From Leucaena leucocephala (lineage: Eukaryota; Streptophyta; Magnoliopsida; Fabales; Fabaceae): a stretch of DNA of 64,000 nt. The notes below the pieces were generated by a model, which searched no databases, had not been told where the DNA came from, and saw nothing but the letters and a program-made list of their open reading frames with translations. Below, piece by piece: positions 55,996 to 64,000 of this stretch (the first letter of the stretch is position 1; each line of letters starts with the position of its first letter). The stretch lies in the NCBI GenBank assembly GCA_037074615.1, contig CM073551.1, positions 14,817,750 to 14,881,749 of the forward strand. The letters are read 5' to 3'. The translations under genes and the position numbers were made by a program.

Positions 55996-58937
55996 TTTCT
56001 ACCCCGTTAAAATAAATTTCGTCCTTGAAATTTAATCAATACCTTAGCCAAATTATCTTGACATTTGCTGAGTGCTCTTATCATAAAAACTTTACATCTC
56101 TTTTGTGCTACTTATGTTCTCTTTTCTGAATAAACTCAATCTGAGTTGAAATCTATTTCTTTCTATTACTCATCATTCTTTTATCATCTATTTATCTGCT
56201 TATGCTTATGGACAACTTACTGGACTTGTGAGTAATGTCCATTTCTTTCATATCTTACCCTTTAGAATTTTGATGTAATTCTGGGGTCTACATCATTCCT
56301 CTTAAACTTTGCTAGTCTCTCAGAAGAAATACTGTTATTTTTGCCTTTCTTTCTCCTGATACAAAATCATAATTCAAATTATGATTCTAACATCAAAGGT
56401 TCTATTCTCTTGCTTTGTATAACTTCTCTACTTTTCTAATTCTTAGTAACTTCCTTTCACATAACTTTATGCATCTATGCCAAAACTTTGTGGCATTTGC
56501 ACTCTTTCTTATCCCTTCTCAGGGTTTACCTATCATTAGGATACTCTTGTTTTAGCACCTTTTGTGCTACTGGGTTAGGGCTAAGTTACTCTTTGTATAG
56601 CTCTAGGCCTTAGCATTATCTTTCTCATAGAACTATATTCTATCTTTGCTTTGCCTTAGACCCTCTTCTCTAGGTCTCTCTAGCCTTTTAATCTCTTTAT
56701 CCTTATTTGGAGGATCTATCTTATCATACTTCTCTGTTCTCAAAACATACGGGGTTCTCTTATTGTTTCTTAGGCATACTTCTACAAAACTTTGAATATC
56801 AGCACTCAGATTTTAACTTGGACTCCGTCTTTGTTTAAGTGAAAACTAAGTTCAGTCTATATATAATAGAGGCTATCTGAGAAAAACCATTATAAATAAT
56901 TTTTCTTGATGAGTTTATCAACTAGTGAAGCTTCCTCACCTTCGTCTTTGGCATTCATCTTCTCACAGAGATACTACATTGTACTAATATCTTTATGGCT
57001 CATTACTTTCCTTAGGCTAGGTCTAACTGCGACCTCAGGATCTAAGTACGATCAACCGTTAGCCTTCAGAATCTAACTGTGATTCTAAAGCTGTTAGGAT
57101 CTAACCGTGATCCTGGAGCCATACTAGGATCTAACTACAATTCCGTTATACTGTATCATTATCTCTGGAAGATCTTAAACCAACAGACTAAGTTATAAGG
57201 TTAACTACTGCCACTTGTTCATAATTTTTTTTTTAATTTTTTATATCCAGTAGCCTCATATTATTTACCAAGACTTTACTTATTTCCTTTCTTACTCAGG
57301 AGTTCCTTCTCATATTTCTTACTTTATTATGGTTTACCATGGGCTATTGCCTTGTGCAATCATGGTCTAACCACCTTCCATTACATTCTACTGCTATGGC
57401 CTCATAATAACTTCTCATTTTAATCTATGCTCTAACTGCGAGCCATTTGAACTATGCTCTAACTGCAAGCAATCTGTATCAGATGCAACTCTTATCTGAA
57501 GAGTGATCCATACTCATCTGAACCTAGCTCTATCTGAGAGCCCTTTGTTTCAAATCCAACTCTTATCTGAAGAGTGATCTAAAAATAATCTCTTTACTGT
57601 TATCTACTAATCTTTCTGTATACCATTCCTTTCAATAGAAATTACCCTGAGTACTGTATTCATAAGCCTATAGAAATACCTGAGTAACCCCTAGTGATAT
57701 TGCAACAGACTATCCTACTCACTGAGACTGTCTATCATCCTTAATACATTCCTTATTGCATGTCATATGGTATGGGAGTAATATAACATTCTCATCTCAT
57801 ATATACTCTTCCCTGTATGTACTGCAAAAGGGGAGTATTCATTCATTATAGCATACTCTAACATGCATGTCATCATATGACAACTGCAAGGAGATGCAAC
57901 TATTCATCATAACTTATGGCAACATAAGCCATATCATCATCATAGTTTGCTCAACCATCCATCGCATATTACAATAAACTAAGTAAACCTCTAAACATTA
58001 TTTCCTTTATCATATTATCTGTTAGATCCTGATCATTCATTTAGGAACCTGAAACATCTATCTATCTCACTTAGACTGCCATGCTACCCTCTTACTAGGG
58101 TATAGACTCAACCCTTCATTACTCTATCTTATATAGGGAATAGGGGAGTCACTTTATCTTTTAAATTGTGGCTACCTCTCTACTATCTCTTAACTTTTTT
58201 TGTCTATCTATCAGTCCTAGTCTGTTCTTGACCGGACTATGGTTCCTTATTGGTCTTTCTCTTGATCCTAGTGAACTTAAGTCGCATGGATCTCATTCAT
58301 CATCTCTTACTATCTCTTCTGTTCTCTAGGATACTCTACCCTAGGTCTACTACTTCTCCGTGATGGAATCCCTCTGCTTAGGGAACATTAGTTCTTATCT
58401 ATTAACCATCATGTCTCTAACCTTAAGCCATGTTTTAGGATCACTCCTAGGCAAATCTCATTCTAGCTATCTCATCTTAACTCATCATTATTATCATGTC
58501 TGGCCTCTGTGTATTCTGGTTGTGACCTGAGTACTGTCTAGTCGAGACTCACATGCTCTGTGACTTTTAGTAGCAACCATCGCACTCTACTCATCACAAC
58601 CTGACATCTTTGTGTCCTTTAGTCGTTACCTAACTCTTATACCGTCGTGACCTGGACTGCTTTGTTCACACTAGTCACGTATTACAACATTACTCGTCGT
58701 GACCATGTCGCAACCTTAACTCTTCCGAACATATTAGTTCCAACAAAAGACCCTTCTCTTCGCAACCTCGATTCTCTGTGACTATTAGTCGCGACCTATG
58801 ACTTGACTTATCGCAACCTTACTTCTCTATGACCACTAGTCGCGACCTACAAACCTTCATGTAGCAACTTGGACGTATCACCATCTGCGTTTAAGCACAG
58901 GACGTAGAACCCTTTTTGCTCTATGCCAGAACCTATT
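55996..58937 (-). other. Noncoding internal region 1 of J
   Basis: The polypurine tract (55996-56030, element strand AAATTTCAAGGACGAAATTT then TTAACGGGGTAGAAA) is followed by about 2.9 kb without coding capacity. Short internal repeats include AGGATCTAAC variants with GATCC or GATTC (57010-57125), GCTCTAACTGC (57430, 57460) and AACTCTTATCTGAAGAGTGA (57488, 57559). Two blocks are shared with C. The GTCGCGAC-derived array occupies 58518-58869. Confidence 0.8.
58518..58869 (-). repeat. Decayed GTCGCGAC array with 22/29-bp spacing in J internal 1
   Basis: Core-like sites begin at 58518, 58540, 58569, 58592, 58621, 58643, 58673, 58695, then (after a disturbed stretch) 58736, 58758, 58787, 58809, 58838 and 58860. 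The steps are 22, 29, 23, 29, 22, 30, 22, 41, 22, 29, 22, 29 and 22. Perfect AGTCGCGACC cores remain at 58787 and 58838. Others are variants such as CGTCGTGACC, TATCGCAACC and AGTAGCAACC, mostly CpG-to-TpG or CpA. This is the same 51-bp dimer as at 10947-11204. Confidence 0.8.
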
Positions 58938-58949
58938 GCTCTGATACCA
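58938..58949 (-). other. Primer binding site of J (initiator tRNA-Met)
   Basis: The element strand reads TGGTATCAGAGC, three bases from LTR J2. Confidence 0.9.
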
Positions 58950-58952
58950 AAA

Positions 58953-61258
58953 TGTCACATCCTCACTTTTCTAGCTTCATCGTCTCCAAAACAGTACCCT
59001 GTTATGTTTGAAAAAGATAGGGGTGAGATTTATAGGGAAATATCAATAGTAAACGGTACCACAAACAGTGTATGCAAATATATACTTAGTGTTAAACATG
59101 CTTGCTTTACTATGATTATGCTTGCATTATGACATATACATGCTTTTATGATTCTTACTTATAACATATGGCCATAGCATAAAAAGAAATAGAGCATTAT
59201 CAATCATACATGCTTCACATAACCAAGACAAGTCAATAGCATATTAACAACACTCAAGCAATAAGCATACAAGTTTAGGTATAAGTCCAATACCTGGCAT
59301 GCAGCCTTTCCTTTAGTCCTTAGCCTTTGCTCTGAGATCCCTTCTTTATAGAGGTCAGAGCCTATACATAGCATAATAATATTCTTATTATTATCCTATC
59401 CAGCATAGCTCCACTTAACTCAAACTTAGCTTGGGGTAATAGCCCTATTCTAACAATCCCTTAGCTTTCTTACTTATAATATATAGAGCAGGGACTAGAA
59501 TAAATTACTTACCTTATTCCTAAGCTCGTCGAGTCCCTAAACTCCTTGGATTGCTCCTAGCTCAGCCATAACTCTTTATTTCTCTTCCTTCCTTTCTTTC
59601 TTTCTATCTCTCTTTCTTTCTCTCTCTCTCTTTCTTTCTCTTCTTGTTGCTTGATGTGAATGAAATGGGAGGGGGTGAGGGGTAATTTATAGGTGGAGCA
59701 AGGTGGGATGGATGGCTCAGATCGAATCACGATGAACGGCTCAGATCGCTTAGCTTCCTCAAAAAACTTCGCCTGCATCATGGTGATGACATCATCATCC
59801 TTAATGACTCATCAAAATGATATCACCCATGGACACCTCATATGCTTAGGTGGCACAATGGTGGGGCCCTTGGGACACCTCACCAGCTGACTCAGCTCTT
59901 CCAGAGAATTCCAGAGCCTTATCCCAGAATAAATGGCTGAGATCGTGCCTCGTGTCCTTATCCTTTTCTTCTTCCTCTATGTTCATGCCATGTGGCGCCT
60001 TATGGGTACCTTTGATGCCACCTCATGGCTTCCAGATAAGTCTCAAGCTTTATCTGCTCAATTCCCCAGTTATCACTCCACCCGGGTAACTTTACTTTAT
60101 TGAAAAGTTATTAAAATATTACTTTAATGCCACTTTAACCCTCATAATTCTTGGGCTACATTTTTGTACTCTTCGAATGCTATCTTGGGCCTCTTATCAA
60201 GCTCAAGTACTCTGATGGCTCAATTTCCAAGAAACATCCCTTAGCAAATTACCAAAATGCCCTCGGTTCCTCTTTATTTACTTTAACGAGTCTAGGGGCA
60301 TTATTGTCTTTTCACACCTTACCAGAGTATTCCCTGATCCTGGTCAACTATCCATATAACATTTCTTGACTGTCTAACCTTAGTCGAATGACAAAAATAC
60401 CCTTCACTCATTCTTTAATTATTTTAAACATAGGGGTATTTTCATCATTTTGCACATTTTTCTGGACCCCGGCCCCTTTTTCCGATAAACTGATATCATG
60501 GGCCTGGGCCTCCCTTAGCATCATCATGGTCCTTTATGTCACGTTATCTGGGCTCATTCAGTCCCAGTTTGCTCACCGATTAATTTCCCAGTCGGATATC
60601 GGGCGTTCACGAACTTCCGTCAAAATTCACTAAAAAGTGAATAACTTTTCTTACAGATCTCCTTTCAGGACTCCGTCAGTTCCCTAACCTCTATCTTCAT
60701 AGGACGCATCTTCCTGTAACTTCTCACTTATATCTGAGGTCCAAGACATCTGATAAAAATTTCAGATAACTTTCAGACTATCAGATAAATTTCAGCTATC
60801 TGAAACTCTAATGAAATTTTTGTAATAAGCTAGATTAACCAGCATCTTTTTCTCTATCTATTGATAAAATTTAGGACTGAAATGCTTTCGGGCAGTTCTA
60901 AGCCACTTCTGGCTCAACTTTCTATAATTACTATTTTGCCCCTGGAAACTTTTCCTCTTTTCAATTAAGTCCCTTAACTTTTCATAATTACACTTAATGG
61001 CCCACAACTTGTGTCTACTTCATCTTTGCACCATGGAACTTTTAAACTTTCACTTTAGTCCCTTTCTTTTCTAAAATAACCATTATGCCCCTAGGGACTT
61101 TTACTATTTACACATAAGTCCCTGTACTTTCACTTATTTGCAGTTTAGTCCCTGAAAACCCTCTGTATGTTTCTGGGACTTCTGCTCAAAGGGATCCAGT
61201 AGCCTATCTATTTCAGGCTACTATCTGAGTCTCTGGGCCTAAAAATTGGGATATTACA
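58953..61258 (-). mobile_element. LTR J2
   Basis: It is 2306 bp with the same termini as J1. It has a primer site on its left and a polypurine tract on its right, as expected for the central LTR of a tandem. The stem-loop relic is at 59025-59044 and the CT tract at 59580-59645. The ORFs from 59693 to 60633 repeat those in J1 and are not genes. Confidence 0.9.
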
Positions 61259-64000
61259 TTTCTACCCCCTTAAAATAAATCTCGTCCTTGAAATTTAATC
61301 AATACCTTAGCCAAATTATCTTGACATTTGCTGAGTGCTCTTATCATAAAAACTTTACATCTCTTTTGTGCTACTTATGTTCTCTTTTCTGAATAAACTC
61401 AATCTGAGTTGAAATCTATTTCTTTCTATTACTCATCATTCTTTTATCATCTATTTATCTGCTTATGCTTATGGACAACTTACTGGACTTGTGAGTAATG
61501 TCCATTTCTTTCATATCTTACCCTTTAGAATTTTGATGTAATTCTGGGGTCTACACCATTCCTCTTAAACTTTGCTAGTCTCTCAGAAGAAATACTGTTA
61601 TTTTTGCCTTTCTTTCTCCTGATACAAAATCATAATTCAAATTATGATTCTAACATCAAAGGTTCTATTCTCTTGCTTTGTATAACTTCTCTACTTTTCT
61701 AATTCTTAGTAACTTCCTTTCACATAACTTTATGCATCTATGCCAAAACTTTGTGGCATTTGCACTCTTTCTTATCCCTTCTCAGGGTTTACCTATCATT
61801 AGGATACTCTTGTTTTAGCACCTTTCGTGCTACTGGGTTAGGGCTAAGTTACTCTTTGTATAGCTCTAGGCCTTAGCATTATCTTTCTCATAGAACTATA
61901 TTCTATCTTTGCTTTGCCTTAGACCCTCTTCTCTAGGTCTCTCTAGCCTTTTAATCTCTTTATCCTTATTTGGAGGATCTATCTTATCATACTTCTCTGT
62001 TCTCAAAACATACGGGGTTCTCTTATTGTTTCTTAGGCATACTTCTACAAAACTTTGAATATCAGCACTCAGATTTTAACTTGGACTCCGTCTTTGTTTA
62101 AGTGAAAACTAAGTTCAGTCTATATATAATAGAGGCTATCTGAGAAAAACCATTATAAATAATTTTTCTTGATGAGTTTATCAACTAGTGAAGCTTCCTC
62201 ACCTTCGTCTTTGGCATTCATCTACTCACAGAGATACTACATTGTACTAATATCTTTATGGCTCATTACTTTCCTTAGGCTAGGTCTAACTGCGACCTCA
62301 GGATCTAAGTACGATCAACCGTTAGCCTTCAGAATCTAACTATGATTCTAAAGCTGTTAGGATCTAACCGTGATCCTGGAGCCATACTAGGATCTAACTA
62401 CAATTCCGTTATACTGTATCATTATCTCTGGAAGATCTTAAACCAACAGACTAAGTTATAAGGTTAACTACTGCCACTTGTTCATAATTTTTTTTTTAAT
62501 TTTTTATATCCAGTAGCCTCATATTATTTACCAAGACTTTACTTATTTCCTTTCTTACTCAGGAGTTCCTTCTCATATTTCTTACTTTATTGTGGTTTAC
62601 CATGGGCTATTGCCTTGTGCAATCATGGTCTAACCACCTTCCATTACATTCTACTGCTATGGCCTCATAATAACTTCTCATTTTAATCTATGCTCTAACT
62701 GCGAGCCATTTGAACTATGCTCTAACTGCAAGCAATCTGTATCAGATGCAACTCTTATCTGAAGAGTGATCCATACTCATCTGAACCTAGCTCTATCTGA
62801 GAGCCCTTTGTTTCAAATCCAACTCTTATCTGAAGAGTGATCTAAAAATAATCTCTTTACTGTTATCTACTAATCTTTCTGTATACCATTCCTTTCAATA
62901 GAAATTACCCTGAGTACTGTATTCATAAGCCTATAGAAATACCTGAGTAACCCCTAGTGATATTGCAACAGACTATCCTACTCACTGAGACTGTCTATCA
63001 TCCTTAATACATTCCTTATTGCATGTCATATGGTATGGGAGTAATATAACATTCTCATCTCATATATACTCTTCCCTGTATGTACTGCAAAAGGGGAGTA
63101 TTCATTCATTATAGCATACTCTAACATGCATGTCATCATATGACAACTGCAAGGAGATGCAACTATTCATCATAACTTATGGCAACATAAGCCATATCAT
63201 CATCATAGTTTGCTCAACCATCCATCGCATATTACAATAAACTAAGTAAACCTCTAAACATTATTTCCTTTATCATATTATCTGTTAGATCCTGATCATT
63301 CATTTAGGAACCTGAAACATCTATCTATCTCACTTAGACTGCCATGCTACCCTCTTACTAGGGTATAGACTCAACCCTTCATTACTCTATCTTATATAGG
63401 GAATAGGGGAGTCACTTTATCTTTTAAATTGTGGCTACCTCTCTACTATCTCTTAACTTTTTTTGTCTATCTATCAGTCCTAGTCTGTTCTTGACCGGAC
63501 TATGGTTCCTTATTGGTCTTTCTCTTGATCCTAGTGAACTTAAGTCGCATGGATCTCATTCATCATCTCTTACTATCTCTTCTGTTCTCTAGGATACTCT
63601 ACCCTAGGTCTACTACTTCTCCGTGATGGAATCCCTCTGCTTAGGGAACATTAGTTCTTATCTATTAACCATCATGTCTCTAACCTTAAGCCATGTTTTA
63701 GGATCACTCCTAGGCAAATCTCATTCTAGCTATCTCATCTTAACTCATCATTATTATCATGTCTGGCCTCTGTGTATTCTGGTTGTGACCTGAGTACTGT
63801 CTAGTCGAGACTCACATGCTCTGTGACTTTTAGTAGCAACCATCGCACTCTACTCATCACAACCTGACATCTTTGTGTCCTTTAGTCGTTACCTAACTCT
63901 TATACCGTCGTGACCTGGACTGCTTTGTTCACACTAGTCACGTATTACAACATTACTCGTCGTGACCATGTCGCAACCTTAACTCTTCCGAACATATTAG
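61259..64000 (-). other. Noncoding internal region 2 of J, cut by window end
   Basis: It is a copy of 55996-58737 at an offset of 5263 bp, with only a handful of substitutions (for example near 61275, 61825, 62224 and 62591). It contains no coding region. Confidence 0.88.
63781..64000 (-). repeat. GTCGCGAC-derived array, J internal 2
   Basis: This is the second copy of the array at 58518, starting with GGTTGTGACC at 63781 and cut by the window end. Confidence 0.78.

Larger units (their letters stand above)
53604..64000 (-). mobile_element. Non-autonomous LTR retrotransposon J in tandem (LTR-internal-LTR-internal)
   Basis: LTR J1 (53604-55995), internal 1 (55996-58952), LTR J2 (58953-61258) and internal 2 (61259 to window end) follow each other at a repeat period of about 5.3 kb. 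The internal copies are nearly identical. The left flank is GTTTC (53599-53603), the expected TSD. A third LTR should begin about 215 bp beyond the window. No gag or pol is seen, so J is of the large-retrotransposon-derivative type. The insertion lies in CACTA X. Confidence 0.88.

Noticed and set aside
54269..60633. Paired ORFs repeated in LTRs J1 and J2
   Set aside because: They are duplicates of LTR sequence, short, overlapping in several frames and without a recognisable domain.
1..64000. CRISPR array, phage, operon or other prokaryotic system
   Set aside because: Repeats here are LTRs, MITEs and minisatellites without unique equal-length spacers, and all coding remains are plant transposon proteins.

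Overview
The window is a repeat-dense, gene-poor stretch of an angiosperm nuclear genome. I see no host gene, rRNA, bacterial gene or CRISPR array. The identification rests on Ty3/gypsy chromovirus (Tekay/Del-like) gag-pol with a C-terminal chromodomain, primer sites complementary to initiator tRNA-Met (TGGTATCAGAGC), plant-type LTRs, MULE- and Stowaway-type MITEs and a decayed CACTA transposon gene. The species cannot be named from this sequence.

Layout. 1-1654: 3' part of a plus-strand LTR (A). 1758-8543: a minus-strand gag-only element (B) with three LTRs and two internal regions, bounded by one 5-bp target-site duplication (TSD). 8549-13053: AT-rich sequence with many TTATCGA motifs, a copia-type solo LTR (9422-11326) carrying a precise minisatellite, and a CACTA-like end (12020-13053). 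About 13060-13145: tRNA-like SINE head. 13316-16322: solo LTR G. 16328-18817: AT-rich DNA with a 516-bp MULE-type MITE and Stowaway-like MITEs. 18823-47563: a nest resolved by TSDs. Host element F (minus, gag-pol) carries solo LTR T in its 3' LTR and element E (plus, gag-pol) in its 5' LTR; E's 3' LTR holds solo LTR D, and D holds intact young element C. 47569-53603: decayed CACTA gene (minus) with recognisable introns, interrupted by solo LTRs H and I. 53604-64000: element J (minus, noncoding) as LTR-internal-LTR-internal, running off the window.

How the parts work together. Only E and F once encoded a full gag-protease-RT-RNase H-integrase-chromodomain protein, and both are broken by many stops and frameshifts. 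B keeps an open gag with two zinc knuckles but no pol. C and J are noncoding apart from gag debris in C, yet keep LTRs, primer site and polypurine tract. B, C and J therefore look like passengers mobilised by an autonomous relative elsewhere. C (about 3 differences in 2599 bp between LTRs) and B (about 4 in 1314) are recent; F and E are older.

The most unusual signal is a shared repeat. The 10-bp palindrome GGTCGCGACC is arranged with alternating 22- and 29-bp spacing (51-bp unit) in the copia-type LTR. The same spacing recurs, decayed, in the internal region of J, and a 22/23-bp pair spacing occurs in the unrelated LTR T. Other notable signals are a U5 stem-loop conserved across LTR subfamilies with a compensatory base-pair change, a 13-bp phased TGAGTCA array upstream of the TATA box in LTR A, two tandem multi-LTR elements, and a leader ORF upstream of gag in E.
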